A DNA stretch of 64,000 bases. Source: Acidipropionibacterium virtanenii. GTDB lineage: Bacteria; Actinomycetota; Actinomycetes; Propionibacteriales; Propionibacteriaceae. The stretch lies in assembly GCF_003325455.1 (NCBI RefSeq), contig NZ_CP025198.1, forward strand, positions 3,368,873 through 3,432,872, read 5' to 3'. The notes under the pieces are model-generated. The model had not been told where the DNA came from. It was given only the letters and a program-made list of their open reading frames with translations, and searched no databases. The position numbers and the translations under genes were made by a program. Shown here in pieces: positions 33,005 through 41,874 of this stretch. The number at the start of each line of letters is the position of its first letter. Position 1 is the first letter of the stretch.

Positions 33005-33868
33005 TCAGGCGCAGAGGATGTGCATGAGGTTGCGCAGGGTCTGGGCGACCTCCAGGAAGTCGAACTCGTTGGCCTTGTCGCAGAAGATCTCCGAGGCGTA
33101 CCAGCCGTCGTAGCCGGTGGCCTTGACGGCGTCGACCCACTCCTGCAGCGGGATCGAGCCGCCGCCGGTCATCACGTTGCGGGAGACGCCCTGATCGGGG
33201 ATCTCCCCGGCCGGCACCGGCACGCCGTCGCACACGTGGACGGCGTGGATGATCGAGGGATCGAGCTTCGCGACGTCCTCGGGGGTGTCCCCGGCGACGA
33301 AGAAGTGCCAGAAGTCGACGGTGAGGCCGAGGTTGTCTCGGTCGCAGATCTCCAGGATCCGCAGGGCCTGCGGCAGGGTGTGTACCGGCGCCCAACCGAG
33401 GGGCTCCAGGTAGAGCCCCAGGCCGTGGTCGGCGGCGATGTCGGCGGCCAGGCCGACGCGCTTGGCGGTCTCGGTGATCACCTCGTCCTCGGGCCGGCCG
33501 AGCAGCCCGCGGAACCGGGGATCACCGGGCTCCAGCTTTCCTGCCTCGAAGTCCTTGACCACCTGGACGTCGACCGGGCCGGTGCACATCTGGAGGCTCG
33601 GGGCCCCGTACATCTGGCCGAGGGCGGCCAGGCGCTCGGCCTCGGCCCTGAAGTCGTCGAGGGGGGCCTCCTGGACGGCACCGATGCCGGACACCTCGAT
33701 GCCCTCGAGCATCGGGACGACGGATTCGGCGGCGAATCCCTGGTCGAGGTAGCGGTACAGCTTCGGACTCTGCAGTTCGACGCCGTCGTATCCGGCTTCC
33801 TTGGCGACCTTGATGTCGTTGACGACGTTTCCGTAGAACGTCGTGGTGACATTCATCGAGAGTTTCAT
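33005..33868 (-). CDS. IolI-like inosose isomerase (TIM barrel)
   Basis: A 287-residue xylose-isomerase-like barrel starting MKLSMNVTTTFYGNVVNDIK. Motifs LYLEPLGWAPVHTL (Glu), LGLTVDFWHFFVAGD (Asp/His), IHAVHVCDGVPVP (His) and YASEIFCDKAN (Glu) provide the metal site. Length and layout fit 2-keto-myo-inositol isomerase (IolI), which interconverts inososes, more than IolE or IolH. ATG 33868 follows AAGGAG. It lies downstream of a symporter-dehydrogenase operon on the same strand, from which a 27-bp-arm hairpin separates it. The alternative is a related ketose epimerase. Confidence 0.75.
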   Translation of the reverse strand: MKLSMNVTTTFYGNVVNDIKVAKEAGYDGVELQSPKLYRYLDQGFAAESVVPMLEGIEVSGIGAVQEAPLDDFRAEAERLAALGQMYGAPSLQMCTGPVDVQVVKDFEAGKLEPGDPRFRGLLGRPEDEVITETAKRVGLAADIAADHGLGLYLEPLGWAPVHTLPQALRILEICDRDNLGLTVDFWHFFVAGDTPEDVAKLDPSIIHAVHVCDGVPVPAGEIPDQGVSRNVMTGGGSIPLQEWVDAVKATGYDGWYASEIFCDKANEFDFLEVAQTLRNLMHILCA

Positions 33869-33924
33869 GAGGTTTCTCCTTCGTGTTCTGATTCTCGTGT
33901 GGTTGTTTCGCGTGCCGTGACGGT

Positions 33925-33998
33925 GGAGATTCCACTCCCAACACGCCGTCCCGCGTCCCTGTGGGGCTTCAGGACGGCGTGTTGGGAGCAGATTCTCC
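33925..33998. terminator. Long hairpin: 27-nt arms (17 perfect), 20-nt loop
   Basis: Arms 33925-33951 and 33972-33998. The inner 17 bp around CTCCCAACACGCCGTCC are perfect and outer pairing is imperfect. It sits 23 bases past the dehydrogenase stop (34021, minus). Its arm and loop lengths match those of the hairpin at 24042-24115 although the sequences differ. Confidence 0.65.
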
Positions 33999-34020
33999 GG
34001 GGAGGACGCCGCGTGGAGCG

Positions 34021-35013
34021 TCAGTCGATGGCGACCGTGCGCCCTTCCCTCAGGGAGGTGGTTGCGGCGTTGGCGATCCGCTGGGCGCGCAGCCCGTCGG
34101 CCAGGTTCGGGGAGGGCGCCCGGCCGGCCTCGATGGCGTCGATGAAGGCGCCGATGGAGGCCTTGAAGGTGTGCTCGCTGCGTTCGAACCAGCCCGGGTG
34201 CATGCCGTCGGTGCGCACCGATCCGGCCTCGTAGTGGTTCACCCAGCCGGTGCGCTGGCGCCCGGCCTCGACCATCGACGTCGAGCCGTTCACCTCGATG
34301 CGCTCGTCGTAGCCGTAGCCGATGCGGCGCTGGGCGTCGATCTGGCAGATGGCGCCGTTGCCGAGTTTCAGCACGGCCACCGAGGTGTCGACGTCGCCCA
34401 CCTCGGCGACCTGCGGGTCGACCAGGGCCGATCCGGTCACGGTGACCGAGACGGGCTCCAGGCCGGTGATCCAGCACATCAGGTCGAAGAAGTGGATGAG
34501 CTGGTCGAACATCTGGCCGCCGGAGACCTCGAGGTAGGAGATGGGCGGCAGGGAAGGCCCGCGCGAACTCATCTGCATCAGTTCGACCTCGCCGATCTCG
34601 CCGTCGGCGACGGCCTTGCGCAGGGCGGCGTAGGGCGGGTCGAAGCGGCGGCAGAAATCCACCATCACCGGAGCGTCGGTCCGCTCGACCGCGGCGACGG
34701 CCCGCTCGGCCACCTCCAGGGAGAGGTCGATCGGCTTCTCGCAGAAGATCGCCTTGCCGGCCCTGGCCGAGGCGGTCAGCAGGTCGGCGTGGGTGTTGGT
34801 CGACGACGCGATGACCACGGCGTCGACGGCTGGGTCCCCGAGCACCTGCTCGACGGAATCGGCCGTCTCAGCACCCAGCTCAGCGGCCAGGGAAGCGGCA
34901 CGCGAGGCGTCGGCGTCGTAGATGTAGGACAGTGACACCCGGGGATCGGCGGCCAGATTGCGGCCGTGGACAGTGCCGATGAACCCGGCTCCGAACAGTG
35001 CGACAGATTTCAT
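34021..35013 (-). CDS. Gfo/Idh/MocA-family inositol-dehydrogenase-like enzyme
   Basis: A 330-residue NAD-dependent dehydrogenase of IolG-like length, with Rossmann motif VALFGAGFIGTVHGRNL and EKP motif AIFCEKPIDLSLEVA. The motif VMVDFCRRFDPPY near 125 and the catalytic-region QMFDQLIHFFDLMCWI resemble myo-inositol 2-dehydrogenases and scyllo-inositol dehydrogenases. The start overlaps the stop of the upstream sugar symporter as ATGA, showing translational coupling. Uptake and first oxidation of the same polyol are therefore likely encoded together. The exact inositol isomer is not determinable. Confidence 0.83.
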   Translation of the reverse strand: MKSVALFGAGFIGTVHGRNLAADPRVSLSYIYDADASRAASLAAELGAETADSVEQVLGDPAVDAVVIASSTNTHADLLTASARAGKAIFCEKPIDLSLEVAERAVAAVERTDAPVMVDFCRRFDPPYAALRKAVADGEIGEVELMQMSSRGPSLPPISYLEVSGGQMFDQLIHFFDLMCWITGLEPVSVTVTGSALVDPQVAEVGDVDTSVAVLKLGNGAICQIDAQRRIGYGYDERIEVNGSTSMVEAGRQRTGWVNHYEAGSVRTDGMHPGWFERSEHTFKASIGAFIDAIEAGRAPSPNLADGLRAQRIANAATTSLREGRTVAID

Positions 35014-36644
35014 GAGAACTCCTTCTTGAACCGGATCTCCAGTTCCTCCAGCGACTCGTACTTCGTCTCGGGGACGAACTTGGCGAAGAAGATGATTCCG
35101 GTAATGTTGATGATGGCGAAGACCAGATAGGTGGTGCCGCCTCCCCAGGCCGTGATCATGGTCGGGAAGACGAAGGTGATGATCGCGTTCATGATCCACA
35201 ACGCCGCCACCGCGACTCCCTGGCAGGCGCCGCGGGCACGGGCCGGGAAGAGTTCGCCCATGTACACCCAGCAGATCGTGCCGGACTGGTTGAACAGCAG
35301 GAACAGCGCGACGATGACCAGCACCATCCAGGAGGCGATCGCCGGGATGGGGGTGGTGACGACGTCGCCGTGCATGTGCGGCTGGATGAACGCGTAGAAG
35401 ATGACCGACTGGGCCAGCAGGCAGATTGACACGGCCGTCGTCTGATAGATGCCCATGGTCCGCCGCGGCAGTCTCGGGATGAGGATGAAGGCGCCGACGA
35501 GGATACCGATCAGGGAGGCCAGCCCGGTGACGACGTTGAGCTCGATGGCGTTGGCCGAGGAGAAGCCGGCCTGAGTGAGGATGGTCGGCAGGTAGTACAT
35601 CGCGGTGTTGACGCCGGTGAGCTGGTTGTACAGGCAGATCATCGTGCCGATGATGAGCAGCCGGCGCACCCACTTCATGTTCCAGCACTCGCGCAGCGAC
35701 CAGTGGTGGGTGGCCCGCTCCTCGTCCTCCAGGACCGCCATCTCGGTGATCTCGGCGGCGATGTCGTCCTTGGACTCGTCGCGCACCTGCTTCAGCGCCC
35801 CGATCGCCTCGACCCAGTAGCCGTTGGCGGCGTACCACCGGGACGACTCGGGCATCTTGCGCATTCCGATCCACAGCGCGATGGCCGGCAGGCTGGCCAG
35901 CACGAGCATGTAGCGCCAGGTGTTGCCGTTGCCGGCGGAGACGGTCAGGCCGGCGATGTGCTGGAGCACGTCCCAGCTCTGAAGGCTGCCCGCCGCGAAC
36001 CTGCCGGTCGGGTCATTGCCGACGGTGGCCTCGGGGCCGCTGCTCATTCGGGCGATCACGGCATTCATCGCGTAGGCCAGGAACTGGCCGAAGACGATCA
36101 TCACCTGATCGATCGAGATGAGCGAGCCGCGGATCCGCTTGGGCGCGTTCTCCGAGAGGTAGACGGGGACGGTGGCCGAGGCGCCGCCGACCCCGAAGCC
36201 GACGACGATGCGGAAGAAGTAGAGCACCCAGACGTTGGGGGAGAAGGTGCAACCCAGCGCTCCGATGAAGAAGACGACGGCCAGCAGCAGGATGTTGTGA
36301 CGGCGTCCGTACCTGTCGGACAGACGCCCGCCGAAGAAGGCGCCCAGCGCCGCGCCGATGGCCACCAGGCCGCCGACCAGACCGGTCTCGGTGGGGTTGA
36401 GGAAGAGGCCGTCGGCCTGCTTCGGCAGCTCCATGTACGGCAGCGCGCCGGCGATGACGCCGGTGTCGTAACCGAACAGCAGCGAACCGAAGGTGCATAC
36501 CAGAGCCAGGGCGATCAAGGACCGCCGCCTGCCCGAGGCCGGCGTGGTGGCGACCAGTTCCGCGATGTCCTCGGCGACCGGGCACGGTTGCCGGGTAGGC
36601 GAGCCGGGCCGGTCGGCCCCCGGGGCCTGTAGTTGTTCCTGCAT
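35010..36644 (-). CDS. Sugar porter-family MFS symporter A (IolT-like)
   Basis: A 544-residue twelve-helix proton symporter of the sugar porter family. Signatures are SLLFGYDTGVIAGALPY in helix 1, GGRLSDRYGRRHN in loop 2-3, PESSRWYA in the central loop and PETKYESLEELE at the C-terminus. GLUT/IolT-type substrate motifs around QLTGVNTAMYYLP (helix 7) are present. It imports a polyol, plausibly myo-inositol. ATG 36644 follows AAGGGAG. A ~70-residue loop between helices 5 and 6 is longer than usual. It overlaps the downstream dehydrogenase by 4 bases. The tandem paralogue at 37120-38760 shares a 122-base identical stretch, indicating recent duplication or conversion. Confidence 0.88.
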   Translation of the reverse strand: MQEQLQAPGADRPGSPTRQPCPVAEDIAELVATTPASGRRRSLIALALVCTFGSLLFGYDTGVIAGALPYMELPKQADGLFLNPTETGLVGGLVAIGAALGAFFGGRLSDRYGRRHNILLLAVVFFIGALGCTFSPNVWVLYFFRIVVGFGVGGASATVPVYLSENAPKRIRGSLISIDQVMIVFGQFLAYAMNAVIARMSSGPEATVGNDPTGRFAAGSLQSWDVLQHIAGLTVSAGNGNTWRYMLVLASLPAIALWIGMRKMPESSRWYAANGYWVEAIGALKQVRDESKDDIAAEITEMAVLEDEERATHHWSLRECWNMKWVRRLLIIGTMICLYNQLTGVNTAMYYLPTILTQAGFSSANAIELNVVTGLASLIGILVGAFILIPRLPRRTMGIYQTTAVSICLLAQSVIFYAFIQPHMHGDVVTTPIPAIASWMVLVIVALFLLFNQSGTICWVYMGELFPARARGACQGVAVAALWIMNAIITFVFPTMITAWGGGTTYLVFAIINITGIIFFAKFVPETKYESLEELEIRFKKEFS

Positions 36645-36832
36645 GGACGCTCCCTTGCGACGATGCTCATGGACTGTTGTCCCTGACCGCTGCCGACGCG
36701 TCCGGGTCCGGTGGGTCATTCTGCGGCCCCACCCCGCGAGGATGGATGGCCGACCGGGACCTGTTTCCCTCTTGGGGCCCGTGGCCGTCGAGTACCCAGG
36801 TCCTGCCGAACCCGGACCCCTCGAAACCCACG

Positions 36833-36850
36833 TGCTGACGCGCGTCAGCA
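36833..36850. promoter_or_regulatory. Palindromic operator TGCTGACGCGCGTCAGCA
   Basis: A perfect 18-bp palindrome 10 bases downstream of the -10 box of symporter A. It shares the central ACGCGCGT with the TTAACGCGCGTTAA operators, so it may bind a related LacI repressor. Confidence 0.65.
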
Positions 36851-36860
36851 GCTGGGGTTC

Positions 36861-36890
36861 ATCATGCCCGGATACCCGGGAAGATGTCAA
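36861..36890 (-). promoter_or_regulatory. Promoter of symporter A operon
   Basis: Minus strand: TTGACA (complement of 36885-36890), an 18-base spacer, then CATGAT (36861-36866). The -35 lies in TGTCTTGACA, as at two other promoters of the island. Around 217 bases of leader precede the start codon. Confidence 0.6.
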
Positions 36891-36985
36891 GACATTTGGT
36901 CGTGCCGAGACTCGTCGTAGGTCATCAGTCACAATGCCGACCACTGCGCGGGCCGCGGAGAACCGGCCAGGAACCAGAGCAGCGG

Positions 36986-37024
36986 CCCGGCCCCGGCGTC
37001 CTCATCGAGGACGCCGGGGCCGGG
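36986..37024. terminator. 17-bp perfect GC-rich hairpin
   Basis: CCCGGCCCCGGCGTCCT (36986-37002) pairs with 37008-37024 across CATCG. It lies 96 bases past the stop of symporter B (minus strand). Confidence 0.75.
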
Positions 37025-37119
37025 TTCGGAACCGCCGGGACAGGGGTGCGATGACTCCCGGCGATCCATGCGGATCATGCTGATCAGGGCGCGTGGTCCC
37101 GGTCAGCACGCCCGCCGAC

Positions 37120-38760
37120 TCACGAGTACTCCTTCTTGAACCGGATCTCCAGTTCCTCGAGAGACTCGTACTTGGTCTCGGGGACGAACTTCACGAAGAA
37201 GAACACCGCGATGACGTTGACGGCGGCGAAGATCGCATAGGTTCTGCCCGCGCCCAGGGACTCCACCATGGTGGGGAAGACGAAGGTGATGATGGCGTTC
37301 ATGATCCACAGCGCGCCGACCGCTACGCCCTGGCAGGCGCCCCGGGCGCGGCTCGGGAAGAGCTCGCCCATGTAGACCCACACGATCGTGCCGGACTGGC
37401 GGAAGAGCATGAACAGTGCGACGACTGCCAGGACGAGCCAGGGGGCGAAGGTCGGGATCGAGGCGGCCACGTCGGCCGCACCCATATGGGGCTCGATGAG
37501 AGTGAAGAACAGGACCGACAGGAGGATGAGGCAGATCGACACGGCCGTCGTCTGATAGATGCCCATGGTCCGCCGCGGCAGTCTCGGGATGAGCACGAAA
37601 GCGCCGACGAGGATACCGATCAGGGAGGTGAAGCCGGTGACGACGTTGAGCTCGATGGCGCTGGCCGAGGAGAAGCCGGCGGCGTGGAGAATCGTCGGCA
37701 GGTAGTACATCACGGTATTGACGCCGGTGAGCTGGTCGAACAGGCAGATGAAGACGCCGACCATCAGGAGCCTGCGCACCCACTTCATGTTCCAGCACTC
37801 GCGCAGGGTCCACCTGCGGGTCGCGCGCTCCTCGTCCTCCAGGACCGCCATCTCGGTGATCTCGGCGGCGATGTCGTCCTTGGACTCGTCGCGCACCTGC
37901 TTCAGCGCCCCGATCGCCTCGACCCAGTAGCCGTTGGCGGCGTACCAGCGCGAGGACTCCGGCATCTTGCGCATCCCGATCCACAGCGCGATGGCCGGCA
38001 GGCTGGCCAGCACCAGCATGTAGCGCCAGGTGTCGCCGTTGCCTCCGTTGACCGTCAGGCCCGCGATGCCGGAGAGGAGGTCCCAGCTCTGGGTGCTGCC
38101 GGCCGCGTACCTGCCGCTGGGGTCGTTCGCGACGACGACCTCGGGGCCGCCGCCGGCACGGGCGATCATGGCGTTCATCGAGTAGGCCAGGAACTGGCCG
38201 AAGACGATCATCACCTGATCGATCGAGATGAGCGAACCGCGGATCCGCTTGGGCGCGTTCTCGGACAGGTACGCCGGGACGGTGGCCGAGGCCCCGCCGA
38301 CGCCGAATCCGACGACGATGCGTGCCAGATAGAGCAGCCAGACGTTCGGCGCGAAGGTGCACCCCAGCGCCCCGACGAAGAAGACGACGGCCAGCAGCAG
38401 AATGTTGTGGCGGCGCCCGTACTTGTCGGAGAGCTTTCCACCGTAGAAGGCGCCCAGCGCCGCACCGATGGCCACCAGGCCGCCCACCAGTCCGGTCTCG
38501 GTGGCATTCAGATGCAGGCCGCCGGCGGCGTCGGGCAGGGACATGTAGGGCAGAGCCCCAGCGATGACGCCGGTGTCGTAACCGAAGAGCAGCGACCCGA
38601 AGGTGCATACCAGGGCCAGGACGACCAGAGATCGTCTCTTGCCGGCTCGCGGCGTGGTGGCGACCAGTTCCGCGATGTCCTCGGCCACCGGGCAGGGCTG
38701 CCGGATGAGTGTGTCGGGTCTCTTGTCGTCCGACGTCGGGTCTTGTATTCGTTCCTGCAT
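37120..38760 (-). CDS. Sugar porter-family MFS symporter B (IolT-like)
   Basis: A 546-residue tandem paralogue of symporter A with the same landmarks: SLLFGYDTGVIAGALPY, GGKLSDKYGRRHN, PESSRWYA, QLTGVNTVMYYLP and PETKYESLEELE. The leader and first bases (TCCTGCATGGACGCTCCCTT on the plus strand) are also shared with symporter A. A 122-base run (37826-37947) is identical to 35716-35837. Divergence is greatest in the external loop near residues 195-225 and in helices 9-10, which may alter substrate choice. It has its own promoter with a TTAACGCGCGTTAA operator and is divergent from a LacI gene. Probably a polyol:H+ symporter. Confidence 0.88.
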   Translation of the reverse strand: MQERIQDPTSDDKRPDTLIRQPCPVAEDIAELVATTPRAGKRRSLVVLALVCTFGSLLFGYDTGVIAGALPYMSLPDAAGGLHLNATETGLVGGLVAIGAALGAFYGGKLSDKYGRRHNILLLAVVFFVGALGCTFAPNVWLLYLARIVVGFGVGGASATVPAYLSENAPKRIRGSLISIDQVMIVFGQFLAYSMNAMIARAGGGPEVVVANDPSGRYAAGSTQSWDLLSGIAGLTVNGGNGDTWRYMLVLASLPAIALWIGMRKMPESSRWYAANGYWVEAIGALKQVRDESKDDIAAEITEMAVLEDEERATRRWTLRECWNMKWVRRLLMVGVFICLFDQLTGVNTVMYYLPTILHAAGFSSASAIELNVVTGFTSLIGILVGAFVLIPRLPRRTMGIYQTTAVSICLILLSVLFFTLIEPHMGAADVAASIPTFAPWLVLAVVALFMLFRQSGTIVWVYMGELFPSRARGACQGVAVGALWIMNAIITFVFPTMVESLGAGRTYAIFAAVNVIAVFFFVKFVPETKYESLEELEIRFKKEYS

Positions 38761-38832
38761 GGACGCTCCCTTGCGACGATGCTGCTGGTTCCTCTTCCTT
38801 GCGGCCTGGCGCGGCGCTGCTTCGACAGTCTT

Positions 38833-38850
38833 CTTTAACGCGCGTTAAGG
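38833..38850. promoter_or_regulatory. LacI-type operator with TTAACGCGCGTTAA core
   Basis: CTTTAACGCGCGTTAAGG is a near-perfect palindrome (core 38835-38848) located directly downstream of the -10 of symporter B and between it and the divergent LacI gene at 38980. It is identical in core to 23919-23934, supporting one shared or two like-specific repressors. Confidence 0.75.
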
Positions 38851-38859
38851 CCTGTATCC

Positions 38860-38889
38860 AGGATGCACACGCGAGGATCGATATGTCAA
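38860..38889 (-). promoter_or_regulatory. Promoter of symporter B
   Basis: Minus strand: TTGACA (complement of 38884-38889) inside TGTCTTGACA, an 18-base spacer, then CATCCT (38860-38865) followed by GGATAC. The CATCCTGGAT block matches the promoter at 23949. Confidence 0.6.
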
Positions 38890-38979
38890 GACAATCGGGA
38901 GAATGGGTATTCCTGGAACGTGACAGCGGCGGATCCCGGGCTGCCCGGCCGCAGCCGGTGACTGATTAGGATTCCTGAC

Positions 38980-39966
38980 GTGAACGCCAGACCGACCCAG
39001 ACGGACGTCGCCAGGGAGGCCGGCGTCTCCCGGGCCCTGGTGTCCATGGCGCTGACCGGCACCGGCCGGGTGGCTCCGGAGACCCGCGACCGGATCCGGG
39101 ACGCCGCCGCCCGGCTCGGCTATGCCCGCAACCTCTCGGCGGCCAATCTCGCCACCAACACCTCCCCGGTCATCGGCGTCATCCTTCCCGACCTGCGCAA
39201 CCCCTTCTTCGAAGACCTGGTCGCCGCCGTCGGCCATCACGCCGACGGCGCCGGGCTGCTGCCGCTGCTGGCCACCGCCTCCAACGAGGTGGACCGGGAG
39301 CGCCTCACCATGCGCCGGTTCCGCGAGCTCCAGGTGCGCGGCGTGATCACCGTCTCCCCCGCAGTCCCCCGTGAGGAGCTCCAGGAGTACGGCGAGTTCC
39401 TGCCGTTGGTGGTGGTGGGGGAGTCCGGGCTCGGCGGCCTGGTCGATTCCGTCCATCTCGACGAGGATGCCGCCGCCACTGAGCTCATCGGCCACCTGGC
39501 CTCACGGGGCTGGAGCCACATCGCCTACCTCTATGACGACATCTTCCAGCGCGATCGCGGCCTGGCCGGACGGCGTCAGGCCCTCATGGCTGCCGCCGGG
39601 CGGGCCGGCGTCGAGCTGACCGTCCACCGGGCCGACGGCGGGGTGGCTGACGTCGTCGGCGCCCTGTGCGAGGACGCCGGGGACCGACGGACGGCGGTCA
39701 TCGGCCACAACGACCTGCTGGCCACCGAGATCGCCTCGGCCATCCGCTCGCACGGCCTCGCGGTGGGCGTCGATGTCGGCGTCGCCGGCTACGACGACAC
39801 CTCCCTGGCCAGGCGCTCGCAGGCCGACCTCACCTCCATCGGCCAGTCCATCGACGAGCAGGGGAGAGCCGCCGTCGGGTGGATCGCCGACCGGGCACTG
39901 AGCCCGGACCGGCCCGCCCGCCACCTCGCCACCCCGCCCCACCTGGTGATCCGTTCCTCGACGTGA
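38980..39966 (+). CDS. LacI-family transcriptional regulator
   Basis: A 328-residue repressor with HTH TQTDVAREAGVSRALVSMALTG, hinge AARLGYARNLSAANLATN and a sugar-binding effector domain (VILPDLRNPFF, VIGHNDLLATEIASAIR, VAGYDDTSLARRSQADLTSIG). It is very similar across the DNA-binding region to the LacI protein at 24155-25138, and both genes are adjacent to TTAACGCGCGTTAA palindromes. GTG 38980 follows AGGA. It is divergent from symporter B with the operator between, so it likely represses that gene and perhaps itself. The inducer is presumably the imported polyol or an early catabolite. Confidence 0.88.
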   Translation: MNARPTQTDVAREAGVSRALVSMALTGTGRVAPETRDRIRDAAARLGYARNLSAANLATNTSPVIGVILPDLRNPFFEDLVAAVGHHADGAGLLPLLATASNEVDRERLTMRRFRELQVRGVITVSPAVPREELQEYGEFLPLVVVGESGLGGLVDSVHLDEDAAATELIGHLASRGWSHIAYLYDDIFQRDRGLAGRRQALMAAAGRAGVELTVHRADGGVADVVGALCEDAGDRRTAVIGHNDLLATEIASAIRSHGLAVGVDVGVAGYDDTSLARRSQADLTSIGQSIDEQGRAAVGWIADRALSPDRPARHLATPPHLVIRSST

Positions 39967-39987
39967 CCGCCGAGGCACGCAGCCAGC

Positions 39988-40018
39988 GGGCGGCACGTGG
40001 ATGATCCACGTGCCGCCC
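39988..40018. terminator. Bidirectional terminator between convergent LacI and symporter C
   Basis: GGGCGGCACGTGGAT (39988-40002) and ATCCACGTGCCGCCC (40004-40018) are complementary around one base, giving a 13-bp stem with a tight loop between the two 3' ends. Confidence 0.75.
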
Positions 40019-40041
40019 GACAGGTCGGAGATCTCAGCAGG

Positions 40042-41652
40042 TCAGGAGAACCGCGCCTCCAGGTTCTCCTCGATCTCCTCCAGGGAGTAGATCTTCGTCT
40101 CGGGGACGACCCTGATGTAGAAGATCAGAGCGCACACGTTGATGCAACCGAAGACCAGGTAGGTCCAGGCGGCTCCGAGGTTCGCGATCATCACCGGGAA
40201 GGCGAAGGTCACGACGGCGTTCATGATCCACAGGGCGCCGACAGCAAGGCCCTGGGCCACGCCGCGGATCCGGGCCGGGAAGATCTCGGAGACCAGAATC
40301 CAGTTCACGGTGCCGGACTGCTTGATGAACACGAAGATCGACACGATGATCAGCACGAGCCAGGGCAGGAAGGTCGGAATGGTGTCCGCGTTGATCTCGC
40401 CGTTGACCATGTGCTTGTTGATGCCGAAGCCGAAGACCGCGGCCAGGGAGAACAGCGCCAGAGAGACGCCGGTCTCCTGGTAGATGCCGACGTGGCGGCG
40501 CATGAACTTGCCGACCAGCAGGAAGCCGATGGCCGAGCCGATGCACGACGCGATGCCGGTGACCACGTTCAGCATGATGGCGTTCGCCGAGGAGAAGCCC
40601 GCGGCGTGCAGGATCTTCGGCAGGTAGTACATGGCCGTGTTGATACCGGTCAGCTGGTCGAAGAAGCCGAGGAAGCAGCCGATGATGATGATCTTGCGGG
40701 TCCACTTGGTGTTCCACGCCTGCGTGAGGGTCCACTTCTCCTGGGTGGCCTCGAGCCGGCGGACCTCGACCATCTCCTCGATCTCCTGGGCGACGTCGTC
40801 CTTGCCGCCGTCATCGCGGACCCGTTTCAGGGCCCCGATGGCCTCGAGGTAGTGACCGTTGGCCGCGTACCACCTGGAGGACTCGGGCATCATCCTCATC
40901 CCGATCCACAGCGCGACGGCCGGGATGGTGGCCAGCACCAGCATGTAGCGCCAGGTGTCGCCGTTGCCCGACGCCACCAGGTTGCCGATATTGGCGAGGT
41001 TGGAGACGTCGTCCCAGGCGATGGCCTTACCGGCCGGGTGTCCGCCGGCGGCCTGCTTGAGGATGACGTGGGGCCCGCCGTTGGCCGACGACAGCCACGC
41101 GTTCATGCAGTAGGCCAGCAGCTGGCCGGTGACGATCATGAACTGGTCCATGGCGATCAACGGCCCGCGGATCCGCTTGGGGGCGGTCTCCGAGAGGTAG
41201 ATCGGCACGGTGGACGACGCCCCGCCGACGGCCCATCCGAGGATGAAGCGGAACGGGTAGAGCACCCACACATTGGGGGAGATGACGCAGCCGACGGTGC
41301 CGACGATGAAGATGAGCGCCAGCATGAGGATGTTGTGACGGCGTCCGTACTTGTCGGACAGACGCCCGCCGATGATGGCCCCGAAGGCGGCGCCGATGGC
41401 CAGCAGGCCTCCGACCATGCCCTCCTCGACGGAGTTCAGGTGAAGCCCCCCGCCATCGTGGGGCAGGTACATGTAGGGCAGGGCTCCCGCGATCACGCCG
41501 GTGTCGTAACCGAAGAGCAGGGAACCGAAGCACGCCGTGAGGGCGAGCAGCGCGAGGGGACGCTTCTTACCTGAGGGCTTCGTCCTTGCGACGAGCTCCT
41601 TCACCTCTTCCGGGGACGGGTCCGCCCCGACCGTGTTCTGTGTGACCGACAT
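40042..41652 (-). CDS. Sugar porter-family MFS symporter C (IolT-like)
   Basis: A 536-residue sugar porter, more divergent than A and B from each other. It shows SLLFGYDTGVIAGALPYMY, GGRLSDKYGRRHN, PESSRWYA, FFDQLTGINTAMYYLP in helix 7 and PETKIYSLEEIEENLE at the C-terminus. The core matches IolT/GalP-type proton symporters. ATG 41652 follows AAGGAG. It has its own promoter with a TTGGAGCGCTCCAA operator 143-156 bases upstream of the start. The LacI gene next upstream on the same strand (ends 41875) is the likely regulator. Substrate may be another inositol isomer or sugar. Confidence 0.87.
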   Translation of the reverse strand: MSVTQNTVGADPSPEEVKELVARTKPSGKKRPLALLALTACFGSLLFGYDTGVIAGALPYMYLPHDGGGLHLNSVEEGMVGGLLAIGAAFGAIIGGRLSDKYGRRHNILMLALIFIVGTVGCVISPNVWVLYPFRFILGWAVGGASSTVPIYLSETAPKRIRGPLIAMDQFMIVTGQLLAYCMNAWLSSANGGPHVILKQAAGGHPAGKAIAWDDVSNLANIGNLVASGNGDTWRYMLVLATIPAVALWIGMRMMPESSRWYAANGHYLEAIGALKRVRDDGGKDDVAQEIEEMVEVRRLEATQEKWTLTQAWNTKWTRKIIIIGCFLGFFDQLTGINTAMYYLPKILHAAGFSSANAIMLNVVTGIASCIGSAIGFLLVGKFMRRHVGIYQETGVSLALFSLAAVFGFGINKHMVNGEINADTIPTFLPWLVLIIVSIFVFIKQSGTVNWILVSEIFPARIRGVAQGLAVGALWIMNAVVTFAFPVMIANLGAAWTYLVFGCINVCALIFYIRVVPETKIYSLEEIEENLEARFS

Positions 41653-41794
41653 CTGGTCAACTCCTTCGTCACGGCCCCGCACCCCTGTGAGCGGGACCTC
41701 TCGTCGTTGAGGTGGATCGCAGATCGGAGACCTGGCCCGGTCGGACCGCTCTGCTTCCTGCTCCGCACCCGCGCCGACTCCGATCGACACGCGC

Positions 41795-41808
41795 TTGGAG
41801 CGCTCCAA
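41795..41808. promoter_or_regulatory. LacI-type operator TTGGAGCGCTCCAA (site 2 of 3)
   Basis: A perfect 14-bp palindrome beginning 8 bases downstream of the symporter C -10 box, a position suited to blocking transcription. The adjacent LacI protein is the proposed ligand. Confidence 0.75.
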
Positions 41809-41816
41809 CACAGCTG

Positions 41817-41846
41817 AATGTAAGCGATACGCTTCTATTTTGTCAA
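41817..41846 (-). promoter_or_regulatory. Promoter of symporter C
   Basis: Minus strand: TTGACA (complement of 41841-41846), an 18-base spacer, TACATT (41817-41822), then the operator. An imperfect AGCG-ATA-CGCT palindrome lies in the spacer. Confidence 0.65.
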
Positions 41847-41874
41847 CACATATCCACCGATCGTGGGCGATCCG

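Noticed and set aside
37093..38838. Long plus-strand frame opposite symporter B
   Set aside because: Antisense shadow of a convincing sugar porter; the product is His/Asp/Gly-rich and has no ribosome site.
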